NCBI RefSeq assembly: GCF_900764565.1
Contig: NZ_CAAFOM010000152.1
Coordinates: 1 to 5,797 of the forward strand
DNA from: an uncultured Catenibacterium sp.
Lineage (GTDB): Bacteria > Bacillota_I > Bacilli_A > Erysipelotrichales > Coprobacillaceae
Direction of reading: 5' to 3'
DNA: 5,797 nucleotides
In this document: positions 1 through 5,366 of the stretch, piece after piece
How the letters are laid out: every line of letters starts with the position of its first letter
How positions within the stretch are numbered: position 1 is the first letter of the stretch
Program-made: the position numbers and the translations under genes
The notes under the pieces: generated by a model
Told to the model about the DNA's origin: nothing
The model's database searches: none
Seen by the model: only the letters and a program-made list of their open reading frames with translations

Positions 1-24
1 ATCCCCCCCGGAAAGAAGTAAAAT

Positions 25-53
25 AAAAAAATCCAGGAAAATAATCCTGGATT
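25..53 (-). terminator. Rho-independent terminator of the CobW operon
   Basis: Read on the minus strand, a 9-bp perfect stem (AATCCAGGA pairing with TCCTGGATT) closes a 6-nt loop and runs into a 7-T tract, with further T-rich sequence beyond. The upstream arm overlaps the stop codon of the 316-aa gene by two bases, so the end of translation and the terminator are fused. It marks the end of the two-gene GTPase operon. Confidence 0.88.
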
Positions 54-1002
54 AATCAAATGTAACATATTCGTTGTCTAAAGGTTTAGCCCCTTCAATA
101 TGATCTACATCAAGAATACAGATATTCGCATTCATAGATGGATCATATTCAATATGTGTATGACCTTCTAATAGTAGCCATTCATTAGGTATGAATTTAG
201 ATGCATATTCACTTACACAAAGCATACCAATTAATGAAGTATCCTGTTCACAGCATACCATTGCATAACGACCAAGAATAAAACCATTAGGAATTACTTT
301 GTCACGACCAATGAATTTACCTTTGATCTTGATTGTCTTTTGATCATAACGTTCTGGATGTTCCATTGCATCATAACAGAAGATACCAAAATCATGATCA
401 GCGACTTCTAAATGATCCTGTGTATAATCATATGGTAATTCATCATCCTGCATAGTATTGACAGAACCATCTTTATTTTCATAAATGATCTGACATACAG
501 GATTCATTGCCTTGATGTTGTTTCTTAAAGTAGACTTCTTCATACCATCTTCAATACGGTTAAAGATGACTAAGTCACTCTTAGCACAATGCTGGAATAA
601 GAGTGCACGCATATTATTCACATAAAGCTGGAAAGTAGAGGCATTAATAGTAGTTAAAATCTGTACAACATCCCAGTTTTCAGGGAATGGTGATTCTACA
701 AACTGATCTACATTCCACATACCATTAAATTCTACAAGAACCTGTGTAGGATGATACTTCTCCTTTAAATCCTTAAAGAAGTCGGCAGTGAATTCTTCTT
801 CATTCTCTACATAAACGATTTCACAATTATGTTCCTTAATAGCGGCTTCATTATATTCTACTTCACCTTCTTCTGTCACAATAAGCACAGATGTCTCATA
901 ATCACAGAAGTCAGTATTAATAATAGTATCGTTGATAAATGTTGTTTTACCACTTTCTAAAAAGCCAGTAAATAGATAAATTCTTGTTTCTAAATTATCC
1001 AT
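52..1002 (-). CDS. CobW-like (COG0523) GTPase domain fused to a TIGR03943/DUF1980-like C-terminal domain
   Basis: This 316-aa protein is probably cytoplasmic; no signal peptide or membrane segment is visible. Residues 1 to about 200 resemble a G3E/CobW P-loop GTPase: Walker A is GFLESGKTT (13-21), the usual EPTG after the Walker B strand is replaced by EFNG (91-94), and FNRIED (147-152) sits where the guanine-specificity motif is expected. The CxCC metal motif typical of CobW proteins is absent; residues 61-75 at that position contain no cysteine. Residues about 205-316 resemble the soluble domain of TIGR03943/DUF1980 (YcgQ-type) proteins: GRYAMVCCEQD (244-254), NEWLLLEG (273-280) and a terminal EYVTF. 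Those proteins are typically encoded beside a UPF0718-type permease, not seen here. The gene lies 3 bp after the canonical CobW gene, with AAAGG about 8 nt before the ATG, so the two are surely cotranscribed. The GTPase fold is clear; the C-terminal assignment rests on remembered family patterns; a metal-linked role is inferred. Confidence 0.8.
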   Translation of the reverse strand: MDNLETRIYLFTGFLESGKTTFINDTIINTDFCDYETSVLIVTEEGEVEYNEAAIKEHNCEIVYVENEEEFTADFFKDLKEKYHPTQVLVEFNGMWNVDQFVESPFPENWDVVQILTTINASTFQLYVNNMRALLFQHCAKSDLVIFNRIEDGMKKSTLRNNIKAMNPVCQIIYENKDGSVNTMQDDELPYDYTQDHLEVADHDFGIFCYDAMEHPERYDQKTIKIKGKFIGRDKVIPNGFILGRYAMVCCEQDTSLIGMLCVSEYASKFIPNEWLLLEGHTHIEYDPSMNANICILDVDHIEGAKPLDNEYVTFD

Positions 1003-1005
1003 ACA

Positions 1006-2139
1006 TTAACCTTTCATTAAATCATAGATTTTATGTGCATCTAGCTTTTCACCAATCACACACATTCTTCCACCAACATCTGGTGTACATTCACGGATTT
1101 CATAATCACCACTTACAAAATCAAACTCAAACCACTTACCATCAGTACCCTTCACAATACCCTTAGAACGTAGAATATGACCTAAAGATTCATCAGTACC
1201 TAAAGTCTTTAACTTATCATCAAGTTCTTCTTTACTAAATGGATGTGCTGTTTCAATACCAATACTATTGAATACTTCATCTGCATCATGCATATCTTCT
1301 TCATCATAGTATAATGTGCTTTCTCCATCATGGTGATGATGTTCATGTTCATGTTCATGATCATGATGATGGTGATGATGTTCACATTCGTGATCATGGT
1401 CATGATGATGTCCACATTCGTATTCATGATCATGATGGTGTTCACATTCATGGTCATGATCGTGGTGATGATGATGCTCATGATGATGTCCATGAACACT
1501 TTCCTGATGTTCCTTTTCAGCCGCAATCAATGCCTTTTCTAAAGCATCCTTATGATTACTTGCTTCAAGAATCATATCACCTGTAATCTGATCCCATGGA
1601 GTAGTAACAACTGGTGCATGAGGATTTAATTCTCTAATAATATCTAAACATTCCGCAATCTTTTCTTCAGATACATCCTGTGAACGGCTTAAGATTACAC
1701 AGCTGGCTGCACCAATCTGGTTATTAAAGAACTCACCGAAGTTCTTATGATACATCTTACATTTCTTTGCATCTACTACAGTAAAGAAACGATCCAATGT
1801 GAGATCAGCACCATGTACCTTCTGTACAGCTGCAATAATATCAGATAACTTACCAACACCTGTTGGTTCAATAATAATACGATCAGGATGATATGTATCT
1901 ACAACTTCCTTTAAAGCTGTTTCGAAGTCCCCTGCAAGACTGCAACAAATACAACCCTGACTTAATTCATTGACAGTAATACCTGCATCACGCATAAATC
2001 CACCATCAATTCCAATTTCACCAAACTCATTTTCAATGAGTACTAATTTTTCATCTTTTAAAGATTCATTTAATAATTTTTTAATAAGTGTTGTTTTACC
2101 AGCACCTAAGAATCCAGAAATAATATCAACTTTTGCCAT
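1006..2139 (-). CDS. CobW/COG0523 family metallochaperone GTPase with long His-rich region
   Basis: This 377-aa G3E GTPase belongs to the CobW/YjiA/ZigA/YciC group, which binds GTP and transition metals and is linked to metal delivery, often zinc. Visible motifs are Walker A GFLGAGKTT (9-17), the metal motif GCICC (62-66), Walker B with EPTG (91-94), and SRSQD (151-155) at the guanine-specificity position. A His-rich stretch follows at 211-270, with 34 His, 3 Cys and many Asp/Glu. A CobW_C-type domain occupies about 287-375. I chose the ATG at 2139 because AAAGGAG lies 8 nt upstream. The in-frame ATG at 2163 would add eight residues, would place the ribosome site inside the coding region, and sits at or just before the predicted transcript start. 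The gene is followed after 3 bp by the divergent GTPase fusion. Metal identity cannot be read from sequence; zinc is the likeliest, with nickel or cobalt possible. No clear Zur box was found. Confidence 0.93.
   Translation of the reverse strand: MAKVDIISGFLGAGKTTLIKKLLNESLKDEKLVLIENEFGEIGIDGGFMRDAGITVNELSQGCICCSLAGDFETALKEVVDTYHPDRIIIEPTGVGKLSDIIAAVQKVHGADLTLDRFFTVVDAKKCKMYHKNFGEFFNNQIGAASCVILSRSQDVSEEKIAECLDIIRELNPHAPVVTTPWDQITGDMILEASNHKDALEKALIAAEKEHQESVHGHHHEHHHHHDHDHECEHHHDHEYECGHHHDHDHECEHHHHHHDHEHEHEHHHHDGESTLYYDEEDMHDADEVFNSIGIETAHPFSKEELDDKLKTLGTDESLGHILRSKGIVKGTDGKWFEFDFVSGDYEIRECTPDVGGRMCVIGEKLDAHKIYDLMKG
1330..1509 (-). other. His-rich metal-binding segment of the CobW GTPase
   Basis: Codons 211-270 of the CobW gene encode 34 histidines in 60 residues, interspersed with Asp, Glu and three Cys (ECE, ECG, ECE). 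It lies between the GTPase domain and the CobW_C domain, the usual place for the variable His-rich linker in this family, but it is long. It could store or buffer metal or help load it; this is inference from composition. The low-complexity DNA also produces open frames on the opposite strand that are not genes. Confidence 0.9.
1381..1470. repeat. Three tandem 30-bp repeats encoding 10-residue His/Cys units
   Basis: Three in-register units lie at 1381-1410, 1411-1440 and 1441-1470. By eye the first matches each of the others at 25 of 30 bases, and the second matches the third at 23 of 30. In coding order they give HHHDHDHECE, HHHDHEYECG and HHHDHDHECE (residues 224-253). A more degenerate His-rich run (HHHHHHDHEH, 254-263) follows. 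The pattern implies that the metal-binding segment grew by in-frame 30-bp duplication, each unit adding one cysteine. Confidence 0.88.
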
Positions 2140-2168
2140 TTTATTGACTCCTTTCTTAACCATTTCAC

Positions 2169-2198
2169 ATTATATCATTTTTCTTAAAAAACGCTCAA
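2169..2198 (-). promoter_or_regulatory. Sigma-A-type promoter of the CobW operon
   Basis: On the minus strand TTGAGC (2193-2198) is followed after 18 bp by a perfect TATAAT (2169-2174). The start of transcription would be near 2162, giving a leader of roughly 23 nt that contains AAAGGAG. This supports the ATG at 2139 as the first codon of the CobW GTPase. It also gives the operon its own promoter, although no obvious terminator separates it from the upstream HAD gene. Confidence 0.7.
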
Positions 2199-2213
2199 AA
2201 TATGATAAAAAAG

Positions 2214-3017
2214 CTATATAAACTTTTCAATAAACACACCTATTCCATTAGAATCTCTATCTTTTGTGATGTAATCAGCGGCATCTTTCGCATGTTTAGA
2301 ACCATTTTCCATTACTACACCTATACCTGCTTCCTTCAACATATCTATATCATTATCTTCATCACCAAAAGCCATACATTGAGACATAGAAATATTATGA
2401 AGAGCTAAAGCTTCTTTAAGACCACTAGATTTAGATACATGAGGATCCATATATTCATATAAGAAATTTGTAGTCACTAAAGCAGATGCTTTATAGTCTT
2501 TATTCGTGAATGATTGAGAACGTTCCACAATCTGAGGCATATAGCTTGGATTACATATAATCATCAACTTACGATAAGGACGTGTTAAGAACGTATCAAA
2601 ATCAACAACTCTATATTCAATTCCATCACCTTCAGCCATATTTCTAATATAGTCATCATCCTTAGGTGCATATAAAATACCTTCATGACAGATTGTAAAG
2701 TTACAATCCATATCTTTATAATGGTGGATAATCTCTTTGATCAATTCAGGACTCAAAGTATGATTCTCCTGATATATATCAAGAATATAATCATCAATCT
2801 CAGACCCTCCAGAACCCACTACAAAATCAATACATCCTTCAATACCCCATAATTTCATATGATTTCTAACACTATCTGCATCTCTACCTGTACATATTCC
2901 AAATAATATGCCTTTACTTCTCGCTTTCTTAATAGATGAAATAGTTCTTTCATCTACAACCTGTTTACTCGTCAGTAATGTTCCATCTACATCACATACA
3001 ATAGCACGTATATCCAT
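2214..3017 (-). CDS. Cof-type HAD-superfamily (class IIB) phosphatase
   Basis: This 267-aa protein has the size and motif order of Cof/YidA-type cytosolic phosphatases, which hydrolyse sugar phosphates and other small phosphorylated metabolites; the actual substrate is unknown. Motif I is DVDGTLL with nucleophile Asp9 and acid/base Asp11. Motif II is CTGR with Thr43. The motif III lysine is probably Lys196 in SKSSGLKEAL, where the family usually has KG after the lysine. Motif IV is GDEDNDIDML (218-227), supplying the Mg2+ acidic residues. The region between motifs II and III (about 85-190) is the C2-type cap. The ATG lies 2 bp after the stop of the RpiR-type regulator, and its ribosome site, GGGGGA 6 nt upstream, lies within the last codons of that gene, so translation is probably coupled. 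Sharing a message with a SIS-domain regulator hints at a phosphosugar substrate, which is inference. Confidence 0.92.
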   Translation of the reverse strand: MDIRAIVCDVDGTLLTSKQVVDERTISSIKKARSKGILFGICTGRDADSVRNHMKLWGIEGCIDFVVGSGGSEIDDYILDIYQENHTLSPELIKEIIHHYKDMDCNFTICHEGILYAPKDDDYIRNMAEGDGIEYRVVDFDTFLTRPYRKLMIICNPSYMPQIVERSQSFTNKDYKASALVTTNFLYEYMDPHVSKSSGLKEALALHNISMSQCMAFGDEDNDIDMLKEAGIGVVMENGSKHAKDAADYITKDRDSNGIGVFIEKFI

Positions 3018-3019
3018 CT

Positions 3020-3868
3020 TTAATCCCCCGTCATTTTCTTATAATACTCTGTCTTCTTCTCAATATTCTCTTCATAATGTCTCTTAAAATAAGCTGTATA
3101 AAGAGTATCTAATACAAATAATAGACTTAATCTTGTACTATAGGAAGACATTTTCTTATAGTGATTCTCTTTTGAACTTAAGAATAATTGATAATCATAA
3201 TACTTGATTTCAGGATGATATTCAGTAGAAGAAATCAATACAGTAGGAACATGATTCTTATGGAGTATAGAAGGTATCTTTTCTGATAACATCCCACGTC
3301 CATTAAAGGTAATCACTATTGCGAGGTGAGAAGGATCACTTGATGCCGCAAGTAATTGTGATTGATATTCTTCTGAAGGGACAATTACCTGCTTTCCAAT
3401 CTCCATCATCTGGAAACTAAAGTTCTTCGCAAAAAATATATGACCTGCAGAGGTATAAATATCAATCTGCTTAGAAGAATCCATTAACTGTACAATGCCC
3501 TGCAATGTATCTAAATCAAAGAGATGACTGGTGTCTAATACAGTTTGATTATAGTCTTCTTTTAATAATTGAATTATTTCATGATGTGTCTGATATTTCT
3601 TGATAGGATAATCAAAATCAAATGTTTCATCCATCTTCTTATATTCAGATAATGAAGAGGATAGTTTCACTTTTAAATCAGATAATCCAGATGTATCGCA
3701 TTTAGTTGCTAGACGATAAATAGAAGTCACAGAAACAAAACATACTTCACTTATTTCCTGAGCAGACATATGAATCACTTTCTCAGGATTCTTTAGAATA
3801 TATTCCGCAATGATCTTTTCACTTGATGTAAAGTCTGTCTTTGTTTGTAGTAGTGTATAGATGTTCAT
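3020..3868 (-). CDS. RpiR-family transcriptional regulator (HTH plus SIS domain)
   Basis: This 282-aa cytoplasmic DNA-binding protein is of normal length for the family. Residues 1 to about 77 form the RpiR-type helix-turn-helix: TSSEKIIAEYILKNPEKV, then SAQEISEVCFVSVTSIYRLATK (recognition helix near 46-56) and GLSDLKVKL. A SIS domain, which in this family senses phosphorylated sugars, spans about 110-255, with IDIYTSAGHIFFAKNF (135-150) and IGKQV as its core. The usual SGxT-like turn reads FNGRG (188-192). The start is supported by AGGAGG 6 nt before the ATG. The gene leads an operon with the HAD phosphatase and is divergent from the PHP phosphatase, so it may control both sides through the 83-bp gap. 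RpiR proteins can repress or activate; which applies here, and the effector, cannot be read from the sequence. Confidence 0.93.
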   Translation of the reverse strand: MNIYTLLQTKTDFTSSEKIIAEYILKNPEKVIHMSAQEISEVCFVSVTSIYRLATKCDTSGLSDLKVKLSSSLSEYKKMDETFDFDYPIKKYQTHHEIIQLLKEDYNQTVLDTSHLFDLDTLQGIVQLMDSSKQIDIYTSAGHIFFAKNFSFQMMEIGKQVIVPSEEYQSQLLAASSDPSHLAIVITFNGRGMLSEKIPSILHKNHVPTVLISSTEYHPEIKYYDYQLFLSSKENHYKKMSSYSTRLSLLFVLDTLYTAYFKRHYEENIEKKTEYYKKMTGD

Positions 3869-3951
3869 AGAAAACCTCCTAAAATATTTATAATATTTCT
3901 ACAACTATACATATGAATGTGTTATAATCCCGAAAAAGGAAGGTGATATTT
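3869..3951. promoter_or_regulatory. Divergent control region between the RpiR and PHP genes
   Basis: These 83 bp hold the ribosome sites and promoters of both divergent genes. Toward PHP there is a clear extended -10. Toward rpiR there is only an AT-rich stretch (TATTAT and TATAAA around 3885-3895 on the minus strand) without a convincing -35. A CATATG core sits mid-region (3910-3915), but flanking dyad symmetry is poor, so no operator can be called. An RpiR binding site would be expected here. Confidence 0.5.
3920..3928 (+). promoter_or_regulatory. Extended -10 promoter of the PHP phosphatase gene
   Basis: TGT followed by TATAAT (3923-3928) forms an extended -10. The -35 is weak: TACAAC at 17 bp, or TCTACA at 19 bp, which is common with extended -10 promoters. 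Transcription would begin near 3935, leaving a leader of under 20 nt that contains the GGAAGG ribosome site. Confidence 0.65.
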
Positions 3952-4743
3952 ATGATAGATGGACATATGCATCTAGAATATGGGGATCTCTCAAAAGAGT
4001 ATGTACTACAATTTGTGGAAAGTGCAGTAAAGAATGGTATAGATGAAATACAGATTCTTGATCATACACATCGTTTTAAGGAATTCAGACCTGTTTATGA
4101 AGGAGTAAGAAAAGCATCTCCTTATCAAGAAGAATGGTTAAACAATAAAGAAATGAAGTTTCATAGTACTTTAAATGAATACTGTGCTTTGATTCAAGAA
4201 ATCAAAGCGATGGATTTACCTATTAAGGTTTCTTTTGGTTTAGAGGTATGTTATGTACCTGAATATGAAGAAACAATTCGAGACATATTAAAACCTTATC
4301 ATTTTGATTTCTTAGTAGGGGCTATTCATTCTATAGATGGTAAACTCTATGATATGAAATGGTCAGAAGAAATCTTATGGAATAAGTATCCTGTTGATGA
4401 AATCTATAAGAGATACTATGAATGTGTCTTCTCACTTGTAAAGTCTGATTTATTTACACAGCTTGCACATCCAGATACAATCAAGATGTTTGGCCATTAT
4501 CCTACATATGACTTACAGCCTACATATGATGAACTGGCTGAATTATTAAATGTCCATCATATGAAAGCCGAAAACAATGTAGGATGTTACTATCGTTATC
4601 ATACACCTGATATTGGCTTATCAGACCAGTTATTACAGACTTTGAAAAAGCATCATGTTCAAATGATTACTGCAAGTGATGCCCATCATCCTGAGGATGT
4701 AGGTCGTAATATAGCGGATGTCTGGGAAAAGACAATGAAATAA
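3952..4743 (+). CDS. PHP-domain phosphatase, histidinol-phosphatase (HisJ/HisK) type
   Basis: This 263-aa metal-dependent phosphatase is of the PHP fold, close in length and layout to HisJ/HisK histidinol-phosphatases, which remove phosphate from L-histidinol phosphate. Expected metal ligands are visible: HMH (His5, His7), LDHTH (His38), GLEV (Glu98), GAIHS (His126), LAHPD (His173) and SDAH (Asp243, His245). EN at 207-208 with Arg215 fits the histidinol-phosphatase pattern. The ATG at 3952 is preferred because GGAAGGTGA lies just upstream; the in-frame GTG at 3943 is part of that ribosome site. No other histidine-biosynthesis gene is in the window, and the neighbours are a SIS-domain regulator, a HAD phosphatase and PTS proteins. 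The true substrate may therefore be another phosphorylated metabolite. The fold is secure; the substrate is not. Confidence 0.9.
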   Translation: MIDGHMHLEYGDLSKEYVLQFVESAVKNGIDEIQILDHTHRFKEFRPVYEGVRKASPYQEEWLNNKEMKFHSTLNEYCALIQEIKAMDLPIKVSFGLEVCYVPEYEETIRDILKPYHFDFLVGAIHSIDGKLYDMKWSEEILWNKYPVDEIYKRYYECVFSLVKSDLFTQLAHPDTIKMFGHYPTYDLQPTYDELAELLNVHHMKAENNVGCYYRYHTPDIGLSDQLLQTLKKHHVQMITASDAHHPEDVGRNIADVWEKTMK

Positions 4744-4882
4744 CAATAGATTGACAAATTTTATTTCATACAAAATTAAATATAGTGATTGAGTTTGATA
4801 AGTATTCTTCTAGCTTAAGTGATTTCATAGAAATATATAGAGAGAAATATATAATGAAACACATAGGAAAGGAGAATTATTT
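4744..4882 (+). promoter_or_regulatory. Leader region of the first EIIB gene
   Basis: This 139-bp gap holds a perfect -35-like TTGACA (4751-4756), but no well-spaced -10; TATAGT (4781-4786) is 24 bp away. From TTGATAAGT (4795-4803) onward it resembles the leader of the second EIIB gene, including ATTTCA(TA)GAAATATATA (4822-4839). The element AGAAATATATA occurs twice (4829-4839 and 4843-4853). No GC-containing terminator hairpin follows the PHP gene, only an AATTTT/AAAATT dyad at 4757-4777, so readthrough from PHP is possible. AAAGGAG lies 8 nt before the ATG. Confidence 0.45.
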
Positions 4883-5179
4883 ATGAAAAAAATCTTATTA
4901 GTTTGTTGTGCAGGTATGTCAACAAGTATGCTTGTATTAAAGATGGAAAAGGCAGCAGCTGCAAGAGGATTAGAAGCACAGATTAAAGCTTTACCTGTCT
5001 TAGATGCTGAAAGTGAACTCAATGACTGGGATGTCATTATGCTTGGTCCACAAGTACGTAATATGGAAAAGCGTTTGAGAGAATTAACGTCTAAACCAAT
5101 TGAAGTCATCAATATGCGTGACTATGGTATGATGAATGGTGAAAAAGTACTTGATGCAGCATTAAAAATTATTGAATAA
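4795..5179 (+). repeat. First copy of the duplicated leader-plus-EIIB unit
   Basis: This segment and 5281-5663 are homologous. Both begin TTGATAAGT, reach the ATG after 88 and 86 bp, share ATTTCA(TA)GAAATATATA and a GGA(A)AGGAG ribosome site, and encode 98-aa proteins with 83 identical residues. Many synonymous differences show the duplication is not recent. Short similarity (AATTGT then CTCCTT) may continue past the stops. Confidence 0.75.
4883..5179 (+). CDS. PTS EIIB component, lactose/cellobiose family (copy 1)
   Basis: This 98-aa soluble protein matches the full length of stand-alone EIIB proteins of the lactose/N,N'-diacetylchitobiose (cellobiose) family. In the phosphotransferase system these take phosphate from EIIA onto a cysteine and pass it to sugar bound by the membrane EIIC. 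The start MKKILLVCCAGMSTSMLV contains the phosphate-binding loop; Cys8 aligns with the phosphorylated Cys10 of E. coli ChbB. Further family landmarks are DVIMLGPQV (50-58), KPIEVINMRDYG (71-82) and a C-terminal helix. A second cysteine (Cys9) directly follows the active one; copy 2 has Asn there. AAAGGAG 8 nt upstream supports the ATG. No EIIA or EIIC gene is nearby, so it must use partners encoded elsewhere or act in regulation. Sugar specificity cannot be inferred beyond a beta-glucoside or disaccharide type. Confidence 0.93.
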   Translation: MKKILLVCCAGMSTSMLVLKMEKAAAARGLEAQIKALPVLDAESELNDWDVIMLGPQVRNMEKRLRELTSKPIEVINMRDYGMMNGEKVLDAALKIIE

Positions 5180-5208
5180 TATACAATTGTCAAACTCCTT
5201 TAACGTTT

Positions 5209-5238
5209 AAGTGAAGACTGGGTCATCTTCACTTTTTT
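5209..5238 (+). terminator. Rho-independent terminator after EIIB copy 1
   Basis: AAGTGAAGA (5209-5217) pairs perfectly with TCTTCACTT (5226-5234) around an 8-nt loop, ending in TTTTTT (5233-5238). It lies 29 bp past the stop of copy 1 and well before copy 2, so the two EIIB genes are probably expressed as separate units or with attenuated readthrough. Confidence 0.88.
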
Positions 5239-5280
5239 GATACATTTTTATCATAAAAGTACTTAAATAATATACAAATG

Positions 5281-5308
5281 TTGATAAGTTTCTATCTAAT
5301 TTTATATT
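5281..5308 (+). promoter_or_regulatory. Candidate promoter of EIIB copy 2
   Basis: TTGATA (5281-5286) and TATATT (5303-5308) are separated by 16 bp, a plausible sigma-A promoter just after the copy 1 terminator. The leader would be about 50 nt. The TTGATAAGT part is shared with the copy 1 leader, but the -10 is not, so the promoters may have diverged. Confidence 0.5.
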
Positions 5309-5366
5309 GAAGAACTCGACACAATTTCAGAAATATATAATAAATATAAAGGAAGGAGAGAGACTT

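Noticed and set aside
984..1166. Plus-strand 60-codon open frame across the junction of the two GTPase genes
   Set aside because: It overlaps the coding ends of two strong genes, has no ribosome site and shows no recognisable motif.
1314..1586. Plus-strand and alternate minus-frame open frames over the His-rich region (also 1330-1542 plus and 1209-1526 minus)
   Set aside because: They arise from the CAT/GAC/GAA codon repeats of the CobW gene read in other frames. They give Met/Ile- or His/Asp-rich low-complexity protein and lie inside a well-supported gene.
2140..2213. Terminator between the HAD gene and the CobW operon
   Set aside because: The gap has T-runs on the minus strand but no convincing stem before them, so no terminator is called.
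2140..2213. Zur or Fur box in the CobW promoter
   Set aside because: No match to the known Bacillus-type Zur or Fur inverted repeats beyond general AT-richness.
1970..2408. Two plus-strand open frames (1970-2221 and 2202-2408) opposite the CobW start and HAD end
   Set aside because: Both are antisense to conserved catalytic motifs (P-loop and HAD motif IV) and show no supporting signals.
5307..5366. 20-residue N-terminal extension of EIIB copy 2 from a TTG
   Set aside because: The ATG at 5367 has a strong ribosome site 8 nt upstream and matches the copy 1 start exactly, and the predicted -10 overlaps the TTG.
4744..5366. Sigma-54 promoters or catabolite-repression (cre) sites near the PTS genes
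   Set aside because: I looked for the GG...GC sigma-54 pattern and a cre-like palindrome and found no acceptable match.
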